In this document: positions 1 through 6,800 of the stretch, in pieces
Layout: each line of letters begins with the position of its first letter
How positions within the stretch are numbered: position 1 is the stretch's first letter
Assembly: GCA_022712335.1 (NCBI GenBank)
Contig: JALAGR010000054.1
Location: forward strand, 1-7,271
Reading direction: 5' to 3'
Source: Pediococcus sp.
GTDB taxonomy: Bacteria; Bacillota; Bacilli; Lactobacillales; Lactobacillaceae
DNA length: 7,271 bases
Made by a program: the position numbers and the translations under genes
Notes under the pieces: model-generated
The model's input: only the letters and a program-made list of their open reading frames with translations
The model's database searches: none
What the model was told of the DNA's origin: nothing

Positions 1-765
1 CCACCAAGCAGTTGCTGAAGGTTGTGCTTCTTCTTGTTCTGGGGTTGGATGTCCAGCGATAGTTACTAATTTTCCAGTTGGTTTTAGGATCGCTAAACCA
101 GCATCTAAAGCATCTATCGTATCAAAAACAGCGTCGTAATCACTAAGAACTTCTTCAATCTGGTGTTCATGATAATCGATAACTTCGTCTGCACCTAAGC
201 TAGTTAAAAATTCGGCATTTTTAGCACTAGCCGTTGTTGCCACGTAAGCTCCCAGATGTTTGGCAATTTGAATCGCAAAAATTCCAACTCCACCAGCACC
301 GGCTTGAATCAAAACTTTGTCACCCTTTTTAACTTGTAATTGATCCACAATTACTTGCCATGCAGTCAATCCTGCCAATGGAATTGCAGCAGCTTCTTCA
401 AATGAAATACTTGCTGGTTTCAAAGCTAATTTATCTTCTTTAACCGCAGCATACTCTGCGTAAGTTCCTTTGGTACCATCTTCATAAATATCCGGACGAG
501 CAAAAACTTCATCGCCGACTTTGAAACCTTTAACATCTTCACCGACTTTTGTGATTACTCCAGAAAGATCCCATCCCAAAACCACTGGGAATTGCCAATC
601 GTACATTGACTTCAAAAGTCCTAGACGAGACTTCCAGTCGATAGGATTAATACTAGTTGCTTTAATTTTAACTAACACTTCATCATTAGCAATTTGAGGT
701 ACTTCCAATTCTTCTTCATGAAGTTGGTCAATATCACCGTATGCTCTAATCGTAATTGCTTTCAT
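1..765 (-). CDS. NADP-dependent quinone oxidoreductase-like dehydrogenase (MDR superfamily), C-terminus cut by window edge
   Basis: Reads open from an ATG at 765 to the window edge, giving 255 codons without a stop. Family members are usually about 305-340 residues, so roughly the last fifth is missing. The start is preceded by GGGAGG (773-778) at suitable spacing. The N-terminus, MKAITIRAYGDIDQL, is typical of zinc-independent medium-chain dehydrogenases. The GroES-like catalytic domain comes first, with FPVVLGWDLSG at residues 59-69. In this segment zinc alcohol dehydrogenases carry a GHE motif; here it is G-W-D, the quinone-reductase pattern without the zinc ligand. The Rossmann dinucleotide loop AGAGGVG is at residues 155-161, followed by a helix typical of NAD(P)H binding. 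The expected role is cytosolic NAD(P)H-dependent reduction of quinones, enones or aldehydes; the substrate cannot be told. It lies 78 bases downstream of a LysR gene on the same strand, with no terminator between them, but has its own promoter and operator-like palindrome. Family sure, exact function not. Confidence 0.88.
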   Translation of the reverse strand, partial: MKAITIRAYGDIDQLHEEELEVPQIANDEVLVKIKATSINPIDWKSRLGLLKSMYDWQFPVVLGWDLSGVITKVGEDVKGFKVGDEVFARPDIYEDGTKGTYAEYAAVKEDKLALKPASISFEEAAAIPLAGLTAWQVIVDQLQVKKGDKVLIQAGAGGVGIFAIQIAKHLGAYVATTASAKNAEFLTSLGADEVIDYHEHQIEEVLSDYDAVFDTIDALDAGLAILKPTGKLVTIAGHPTPEQEEAQPSATAWW

Positions 766-817
766 TGTAAATCCTCCCGCTTAATCGAATCCTGTTCGAA
801 TTTAATGTATGCTTTCT

Positions 818-826
818 ATCATAACA
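818..826 (-). promoter_or_regulatory. extended -10 promoter of the oxidoreductase gene
   Basis: On the minus strand the sequence reads TGTTATGAT, an extended -10 element (TG-N-TATGAT, five of six matches to TATAAT). It would start transcription near position 811, about 46 bases before the oxidoreductase ATG. No good -35 hexamer is found at 16-18 bases (TAGAAC at 17), which fits an extended -10 promoter. The site suggests the oxidoreductase can be transcribed independently of the upstream LysR gene. This is a match by eye only. Confidence 0.5.
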
Positions 827-842
827 CTTATAAAAAGTAAGT
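826..842. promoter_or_regulatory. candidate repressor operator (17-bp inverted repeat) in the oxidoreductase promoter
   Basis: An inverted repeat ACTTA-N7-TAAGT, read ACTTACTTTTTATAAGT on the minus strand, lies directly upstream of the extended -10 and would cover the -35 region. A protein bound here should block RNA polymerase. The pattern resembles operators of HxlR-family (YodB/QorR-like) redox regulators, which often control quinone or NADPH oxidoreductases in Firmicutes; that resemblance is from memory. No HxlR gene is in the window, so the regulator would be encoded elsewhere or just beyond the left edge. The repeat begins only two bases before the LysR stop codon. Confidence 0.45.
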
Positions 843-843
843 T

Positions 844-1719
844 CTACAATTGATTCTTAGCAAACTTCCAGAATAAGTCTACTGCTGGTAAAGCTGGCCC
901 TTTACGTTTTAGAAATGCCAACTGACTGACTTTTTTAGGAGTGATCGGAATCGTTACAATATTAGGATAATCGGTCAAATCAAACGATTTATCCATTACG
1001 ACTGAAACACCCATTCCTTCGTTTAACATTTCCAAAATCAAATCAATTCGTTGTCCTTCGTACATAATCCGTGGTTGAATATCCGTTTTTTTTAACATTG
1101 GGATAATTGGATTTGATCCATGCATGGTTCCTTCAAGTAGTAAAAAGGACTCATCTTTTAAATCTTCAACTTTTAACTGTTTAGCTTGAGCTAACAGATT
1201 ATTTTGGGGTACTAATGCAACAAAATAATCATATTCATTTACGATTGCATCATACTTTTCATCAATTTGGTCGAACACCCTTGTGAAAATAATATCTGTC
1301 CCATCTTGATTAAGCACCTTCGTTAGCTTTTCAGTTCCTGCCTCGCTAAATTTCAAATTAATTTCTGGGTACTGTTTTGTAAATTGAGTAATCGTATCAA
1401 ATGCTGAGTATTGTGAAATTGAAGGAACCCCTTTAATTACGAGTGTTTTCTTTGCATTATTTTTCAGAAGTTCAATCCTCTGTGTCAACTGATGCTCCTT
1501 ATCCAAAACTTCTCTAACTTCGGGCAGTAACGCTTTCCCTGCTTTAGTTAGTTCAACTTTACGATGCTCTCGCGAAAAAAGTTTCACATTCCACTCTTTC
1601 TCTAAAGTCATGATATGTTTAGAAACCGTTGCTTGCGTCAAATAGATTTCTTCTGCTGTTTTACTATAATTTTTAGTACGCGCTAAATTATAAAACGTTG
1701 CCAATTTTCTAGTATCCAT
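844..1719 (-). CDS. LysR family transcriptional regulator
   Basis: A 291-residue protein, the usual length for this family, starting MDTRKLATFYNLARTKN. The winged helix-turn-helix DNA-binding domain occupies about residues 1-60; the HTH core (YSKTAEEIYLTQATVSKHI) is at about 18-36, followed by the wing LFSREHRKVELTKAG. A linker helix (about 65-90) joins it to the C-terminal substrate-binding-like effector domain (about 92-291). An in-frame GTG at 1779 and an ATG at 1737 would add 20 or 6 residues. I prefer the ATG at 1719 because it gives the canonical LysR N-terminus and has a GGAAG motif seven bases upstream, while the other two have a purine stretch that is too close. The gene points toward the oxidoreductase and is divergent from the DUF554 gene. 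Such regulators commonly control the divergent neighbour and themselves, so the DUF554 gene is the likeliest target. The effector is unknown. Confidence 0.9.
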   Translation of the reverse strand: MDTRKLATFYNLARTKNYSKTAEEIYLTQATVSKHIMTLEKEWNVKLFSREHRKVELTKAGKALLPEVREVLDKEHQLTQRIELLKNNAKKTLVIKGVPSISQYSAFDTITQFTKQYPEINLKFSEAGTEKLTKVLNQDGTDIIFTRVFDQIDEKYDAIVNEYDYFVALVPQNNLLAQAKQLKVEDLKDESFLLLEGTMHGSNPIIPMLKKTDIQPRIMYEGQRIDLILEMLNEGMGVSVVMDKSFDLTDYPNIVTIPITPKKVSQLAFLKRKGPALPAVDLFWKFAKNQL

Positions 1720-1726
1720 TATCTGT

Positions 1727-1731
1727 CTTCC
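1727..1731 (-). promoter_or_regulatory. ribosome binding site that decides the LysR start
   Basis: The minus strand reads GGAAG with a seven-base gap to the ATG at 1719. The alternative starts at 1737 and 1779 have AAGGG or AAAGG only zero to one base away, too close for normal initiation. This supports the shorter, family-length protein. The match is partial, so the call is moderate. Confidence 0.5.
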
Positions 1732-1750
1732 AATCATTCCCTTTTGGAAT

Positions 1751-1759
1751 AGTTTAGCA
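1751..1759 (-). promoter_or_regulatory. possible extended -10 promoter of the LysR gene
   Basis: The minus strand reads TGCTAAACT, an extended -10 form (TG-N-TAAACT) with four of six matches to TATAAT. It would start transcription near 1744, about 25 bases before the ATG at 1719, and downstream of the GTG at 1779. No convincing -35 is present. If it is the true promoter, the longer LysR reading is excluded. Confidence 0.28.
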
Positions 1760-1781
1760 TGATTTTTGAATTGTTCCACCC

Positions 1782-1798
1782 TTTTATTGCCTGTAAAA
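1782..1798. promoter_or_regulatory. candidate LysR-type binding box in the divergent intergenic region
   Basis: A dyad TTTTA-N7-TAAAA contains the LysR-type T-N11-A signature (T1784, A1796). It lies almost midway between the LysR and DUF554 starts and eight bases upstream of the DUF554 -35 hexamer, a suitable place for activation of DUF554 and autoregulation. The arms are pure A/T in an AT-rich region, so chance is a real possibility. Confidence 0.33.
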
Positions 1799-1805
1799 TA
1801 TTACC

Positions 1806-1834
1806 TTGTCAGCTCCAAAGCAGACCAATAATAA
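1806..1834 (+). promoter_or_regulatory. promoter of the DUF554 gene
   Basis: TTGTCA (1806-1811, five of six matches to the -35 consensus) and TAATAA (1829-1834, four of six matches to the -10 consensus) are separated by exactly 17 bases. Transcription would begin near 1839-1842, giving a leader of only about 11-14 bases. This is the best sigma-A-type promoter in the window. Confidence 0.55.
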
Positions 1835-1838
1835 GTAC

Positions 1839-1844
1839 AGGGGG
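1839..1844 (+). promoter_or_regulatory. ribosome binding site of the DUF554 gene
   Basis: AGGGGG stands eight bases before the ATG at 1853, separated by one C and a run of seven T. It supports the chosen start. If the promoter call is right, this site lies at the very 5' end of the transcript, which is unusual. Confidence 0.6.
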
Positions 1845-1852
1845 CTTTTTTT

Positions 1853-2578
1853 ATGCCAATCGGAGTAATAGTTAATGTCTTTTCCATTTTTCTTGGAGGA
1901 ATCTTAGGTGCATTGGGTGGTAAAAAAATGTCCGCTGAGTTCAAAAATGCCTTAAATATGGCTTTCAGTATTTGTTCAATCACCATGGGAGTTTATGCAA
2001 TTGCTCCCATGCAAAACCTAGCTGCTGTAATATTTGCAATCATCATCGGTACTGGATTAGGAGTTTTATTCCATTTAGGAGACCGAATCAAACACGGTGC
2101 AGAATGGATGCAAAGATTTATTTCTCGTTTTATTTCATCACCCGTTGAATTAGATCAAGAAACTTTTGATGCAACTTTAATAACCATCATTGTTCTCTTT
2201 TGTGCTAGCGGAACTGGTATCTATGGTTCTTTGACTGAAGGAATGAACGGCGATGCGACTATTCTGATTTCAAAATCAATTCTCGATTTTTTCACCGCAG
2301 TCATCTTTGCGGCTAACCTAGGTTACGTTGTTTCATTAATCGCTGTTCCACAGTTCATTATTTTAATGATTCTATTCTTTTTAGCTCATTTGATTTATCC
2401 ACTTACTACACCTTCTATGTTGCTTGATTTCAAAGCAGCTGGTGGAATTCTTATGTTAGCTAGTGGATTTAGAATCGTTCAGATTAAAATGTTCCCGACT
2501 GCAGATATGATTCCAATTATGCTAATCAGTATGCCAATTTCTTGGCTTTGGACGACTGTTGTCTTACCACTCCTCTAA
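1853..2578 (+). CDS. DUF554 family integral membrane protein of unknown function
   Basis: A 241-residue, very hydrophobic protein with about seven or eight membrane segments: near residues 2-22, 33-51, 55-75, 106-126, 141-160, 163-183, 195-212 and 218-239. The sequence fits the DUF554 family (relatives include Bacillus YdfK) in length and landmarks: the N-terminal VNVFSIFLGGILGALGGKK, the central GSLTEGMNGD at 125-134 followed by KSILDFF at 141-147, and the late AAGGILMLASGF at 195-206 with an IKMFPTADMIP loop. A soluble stretch of about 30 residues (76-105) separates the first three segments from the rest. There is no signal peptide beyond the first membrane segment. No biochemical function is established for the family that I know of; a transporter role is often guessed from its topology. 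It has its own promoter, is divergent from a LysR regulator that may control it, and ends in a strong terminator. Confidence 0.87.
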   Translation: MPIGVIVNVFSIFLGGILGALGGKKMSAEFKNALNMAFSICSITMGVYAIAPMQNLAAVIFAIIIGTGLGVLFHLGDRIKHGAEWMQRFISRFISSPVELDQETFDATLITIIVLFCASGTGIYGSLTEGMNGDATILISKSILDFFTAVIFAANLGYVVSLIAVPQFIILMILFFLAHLIYPLTTPSMLLDFKAAGGILMLASGFRIVQIKMFPTADMIPIMLISMPISWLWTTVVLPLL

Positions 2579-2632
2579 AAAACGATCCTAATTGATTTCT
2601 TTAAAAAGTTATCAATTAGAATCGTTTTTTTT
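2579..2632. terminator. bidirectional rho-independent terminator between convergent genes
   Basis: The arms 2579-2596 and 2611-2628 pair over 18 positions with a single mismatch (C2587/A2620, which becomes a G-U pair in the minus-strand RNA). The loop can fold further through CTTT/AAAG. A run of eight T (2625-2632) follows on the plus strand and ends the DUF554 transcript. On the minus strand the run of six A at 2577-2582 gives a shorter U-tract that would end the pyruvate carboxylase-aminotransferase transcript. The plus-strand T-run overlaps the aminotransferase stop codon (2631-2633), and the minus-strand U-tract overlaps the DUF554 stop codon. Confidence 0.9.
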
Positions 2633-3806
2633 ATTTCATAAATGCTCGAATTCGTCGTACTGCTTCATCTAATAATGTTTGACTTGTCGCGTATGAAAGA
2701 CGGATATGTCCTGGCATTCCAAATGCTTCACCCGCGACAACCGCGACGTGAGCTTCTTTTAACAATGCCATCGCAAAGTCACTAGACGACGCATATCCTT
2801 TACTTTCCATCGCTTGTGTAACGTCTGGAAAAAGATAAAATGCACCTTCTGGTTTGTGATCGAAACTAAAACCAGGTATATTTTGCATCAAGTTAAACGT
2901 TTGCTTCAACCGTTTTTCAAATGCTTGACGCATTTCTTCAACTGGCTTTTGACTTCCTTGCAAAGCCTCCAGCGCAGCATACTGTGCTACCGCCGTTGGA
3001 TTAGATGTCATGTGTCCTTGAAGCGCTAAAATTTTGCGAATCAGTTGTGGGACTGCAACGATGTACCCAATCCGCCATCCAGTCATCGCGTATGCTTTTG
3101 AGACTCCATCGATTAAAATCGTGTTGTTAACAATTGCATCACCCATAGTCATTACTGAGCTAAATCGCGCACCATTGTAAACTAACTTGCCATAGATTTC
3201 ATCTGCGATTAACATCACATCATTATCGACAGCCCACTGGGCAATTGCACGTGTTTCTTCTTCCGAATAGACCAGCCCCGAAGGATTTTGAGGTGAATTT
3301 AAAATTAATAGTTTCGTCTGGTCTGTTTTAAAATGACTTAATTCAACTGGTGTAGTTTTCAAGTTGCGCGCCTGCGGTTGAATCGCTACTACCGAACCAC
3401 CTGCGAGCTTGACCTGTTCTTCGTAACTAACCCAGTATGGAGCAACAATTATTACCTCATCGCCTTCATCTAACAACGCTTGGAAAGTTTCGAACAATCC
3501 CATTTTTGCGCCCACCGTTACTGCCACTTGTTCAGAAGTAACCGTACGCTCTGTGTCAGCTTGTACATGATCGGCAATCGCCTGACGAAGTTCAGGGAGT
3601 CCTCCGACTGGTGTGTAATAACTCGCCTTTCCCGATTGCATACTGGCTGTTGCCGCATCGATAATTGATTTTGGTGTAGCAAAATCCGGCTCACCCGTAC
3701 TCAAATTGACAACATCAATTCCGGTAGCTTGCATTTTTTTCGCTTCAGTAGAAACTGCTAAAGTTGCTGATGGACTAACTTGGTTAGCTCTTTTCGAAAA
3801 TTTCAT
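2631..3806 (-). CDS. aspB: aspartate aminotransferase, PLP-dependent class I (AspB type)
   Basis: A 391-residue cytosolic enzyme that transfers the amino group between glutamate and oxaloacetate to make aspartate and 2-oxoglutarate. The length and sequence fit the Bacillus AspB-like subgroup of class I aminotransferases. Landmarks are LSTGEPDF near residue 38, PYW at 123-125 (ring stacking on PLP), NSPQNPSG at 170-177 with Asn174, DEIYG with Asp202 and Tyr205, the Schiff-base lysine Lys237 in GVSKAYAMTGWRIGY, and Arg369 in IRLSY, which holds the substrate carboxylate. All expected catalytic residues are present. The start is the ATG at 3806: AAGGAG (3814-3819) sits seven bases upstream. A TTG one codon earlier is open but too close to that site. 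The gene starts four bases after the pyruvate carboxylase stop and is surely cotranscribed with it. Related enzymes can also act on aromatic amino acids; the neighbour favours aspartate formation. Confidence 0.93.
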   Translation of the reverse strand: MKFSKRANQVSPSATLAVSTEAKKMQATGIDVVNLSTGEPDFATPKSIIDAATASMQSGKASYYTPVGGLPELRQAIADHVQADTERTVTSEQVAVTVGAKMGLFETFQALLDEGDEVIIVAPYWVSYEEQVKLAGGSVVAIQPQARNLKTTPVELSHFKTDQTKLLILNSPQNPSGLVYSEEETRAIAQWAVDNDVMLIADEIYGKLVYNGARFSSVMTMGDAIVNNTILIDGVSKAYAMTGWRIGYIVAVPQLIRKILALQGHMTSNPTAVAQYAALEALQGSQKPVEEMRQAFEKRLKQTFNLMQNIPGFSFDHKPEGAFYLFPDVTQAMESKGYASSSDFAMALLKEAHVAVVAGEAFGMPGHIRLSYATSQTLLDEAVRRIRAFMK

Positions 3807-3810
3807 CAAA

Positions 3811-6800
3811 TTACTCCTTTTTCAATTCAATTAATAAATCTCCGGTTTCAATTTGCATTTCAGCGGTTGCGTAAATTTTCTTGACGACTGCATCGAACGG
3901 TGCGCGCAAGGCGGTCTCCATTTTCATTGCTTCTGTAACAATTAAATTGTCGCCTCGGTGAACTTTTTGGCCCACTTCGACTTGTACTTCAACGACTGAG
4001 CCAGCCATTGTAGCACCAATCTGTTCTTCATTGGTTGGCTCTGCTTTACGACGTTTTTCTTTCGTCACCTGTGCATTAACATCATGCACAATCACTTCTT
4101 CATTTTGGCCATTAATATCAAAGAAAAGTGAGCGTTGTCCTGCTTCATCTGCTTCACTAATTTCACGAAGGACCACAATTACCGATTTCCCACGACCAAG
4201 TTGTAAATCAATTCGTTGTCCAATACGCATTCCACGGAAAAAGATGGGTGTATCAAGTAGTGGCATTGGTCCAAATTCAGCTTGGCGCTGTACATAATCA
4301 ACCACCACATCTGGATATAAAATAAACGACATGACTTCCTCGTCACTAGCTTGATGTCCCAAAACCTTGGTTGCATGCGTCCTTACTTGGTCAAAATCTA
4401 CGGGCTGAGCTAAAGTTCCAGGACGAACTGTGAGCGGTTTTTCACCTTTTAAAATCACTTTTTGAAGTTCCTTAGGGAATCCACCTGCTGGTTGACCCAA
4501 ATCTCCACGGAAAAAGTTTACGACAGATTCGGGGTAGTTCAATTGTCCATCATCAGCCATTACCATTTCGGGAGTCAAATCATTTTGCACCATAAACAGT
4601 GCCATATCACCAACCACTTTGGAAGATGGTGTAACTTTGGGAATGTCACCAAACATCTGATTAACGGTTGCATACATTTCTTTAACTTCATCCCAACGAT
4701 TTCCCAAGTGGACGGCGTTGGCTTGTTGTCGTAAATTTGTATACTGTCCACCTGGCATTTCGATGCGATAAATTTCAGTTTGTGGACCGTTCAATTGTGT
4801 CCCAAACCCTTCGTAGTGTGGACGAATTCCGGCCCAATATTCATCCAGTTTTTCAGCCTTTTTAATATCCAAGTTTGGCTGACGTGCATCATCAGATAAC
4901 GCATAGTAGAGGGACTGCATTGATGGTTGCGAAGTAGTTCCTGCCATTGAGGAAGTTGCCACATCGACCACGTCGACTCCTGCTCGAACTGCTTCAGAAT
5001 ACAAGTAAATCCCATTTCCAGTCGTATCATGCGTGTGTAAATGGATCGGTATATCTAACTGATTTTTCAATTCAGAAATTAATTCATACGCTGCTCGTGG
5101 CTTTAAAATTCCCGACATATCTTTGATTCCAATAATGTGAGCACCCGCATTTTGTAATTCACGCGCCAAATCAACGTAGTATTTCAAATCATATTTAGCT
5201 CGATCGGGATTCAAAATATCGCCCGTATATGCCATTGCTGCTTCAGCCACTTTACCATTATCTCGAACTCGACGAATCGATTCTTCAAGTTGTGGAACCC
5301 AGTTGAGCGAATCAAAAATTCGGAACACATCAATCCCATTTTGAGCAGAAAGACGGATAAATTCGTCAATCGCGTTATCAGGATAATTTTGATATCCCAC
5401 CGCATTTGAACCTCGTAATAGCATTTGCAACATTACGTTAGGCATTTTTGCTCTTAATTGTCGGAGGCGTTCCCATGGATCTTCACCTAGGAAACGGTAT
5501 GCTACATCAAAAGTTGCTCCACCCCAAACTTCAGCTGAAAATAAATTTGGTAATCCTTTTTGCACTTGATCGGCGATTTCGACCATATCTTTCGTTCGCA
5601 TCCGTGTCGCAAATAATGATTGATGTGCATCCCGCATTGTCGTATCCGTCAAAAGAACTCGTTTTTGTTCTTTCAACCACTTTGCCATAGCTTTTGGTCC
5701 TTGATTATCAAGAATTTGCTTAGCATTTTCAATTTCTGAGGATTCTTCAAAATGCGGGTGCACAGGACGCGTGATTATCGGTGCATCTTGTTTTTCTAAT
5801 CCGGGATAACCGTTTACCGTTGTCGTTGCAATGTAATTTAGCAGTTGCGTAACTATTTGAGTTTCTGATTTCAAATCAAATAGTTCCGGTGTTTCATCCA
5901 CAAAAGTAGTGGGTGCTAGTTCTGATTTAAAAAGCGGATGATGAATTAATTTTTTCAAAAATGGAATATTGGTTTTAACTCCACCAATCACAAATTCATT
6001 TAAGACACGATCCATCTTAACGATTGCCTCTTCAAAGGTTGCTGCATGAACGATCGCTTTAGTTAGCAATGAATCGTAATGAGGCGTAACGATGGCACCT
6101 GCAAAAGCATTCCCCGCATCTAGTCGGACTCCCGTTCCACCTGGTGAACGATACGTTTGAATTCGCCCAACGTCTGGAATGAAGTTATTCATTGGATCTT
6201 CCGTAGTAATACGAGCTTGAATAGCGACACCCACCGCCTCAATTTGTTCCTGTAGTGGAATCTCCATTTCCGTATGTAAATACTGTCCTTCAGCAACTTT
6301 AATTTGAGATTGAACAATATCAATTCCCGTTACTTCTTCAGTAACCGTGTGTTCCACTTGAATTCGAGGATTCACTTCCATGAAGTAAAATTGATTGCCT
6401 TCCACCAAAAATTCAATAGTTGCGGCATTACTATAGTTAACTGATTTTAGTAATTTAAGAGCTGCATTTCGGATTTGAGCACGTACAGAATCATCGACAC
6501 CAACGGCTGGCGCAAATTCGATAATTTTTTGATGTCGTCGTTGAATCGACGAATTTCGTTCGTATAAATGCACCATTTCCCCGTGTTCGTCCGCAATCAC
6601 CTGTACTTCAATGTGAATAGGGTCCACTAAATACCGCTCCAAATAGATTTCGTCATCACCAAATGACGACGAAGCTTCTGACTGCGCCATTTTAAATGCT
6701 TCTTGCATTTCCTGTTGATGGTGGACGATTCGCATCCCTTTCCCACCACCACCTGCAGCAGATTTTACAAAAATTGGATATCCAAATTTTTCTGCGAATT

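Noticed and set aside
785..799. Second inverted repeat TCGAA-N5-TTCGA in the leader of the oxidoreductase gene
   Set aside because: Arms of only five bases, located in the transcribed leader, with no T-run and no match to an operator I know. It could be a second binding site but I cannot support it.
1793..1804. Short dyad GTAA-N4-TTAC in the LysR/DUF554 intergenic region
   Set aside because: Four-base arms in AT-rich sequence, overlapping the better T-N11-A dyad; likely chance.
1801..1986. 61-codon minus-strand open frame overlapping the DUF554 start
   Set aside because: Opposite strand to a clear gene, no ribosome binding site, and no recognisable protein features; antisense shadow.
3807..3809. 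TTG one codon before the aminotransferase ATG as an alternative start
   Set aside because: Only four bases from AAGGAG, whereas the ATG at 3806 has the normal seven-base gap.
4031..5690. Several open frames of 60-90 codons on both strands inside pyruvate carboxylase
   Set aside because: All lie in other frames of a complete, intact enzyme gene and encode low-complexity or Cys/Trp-rich strings typical of shadow frames.
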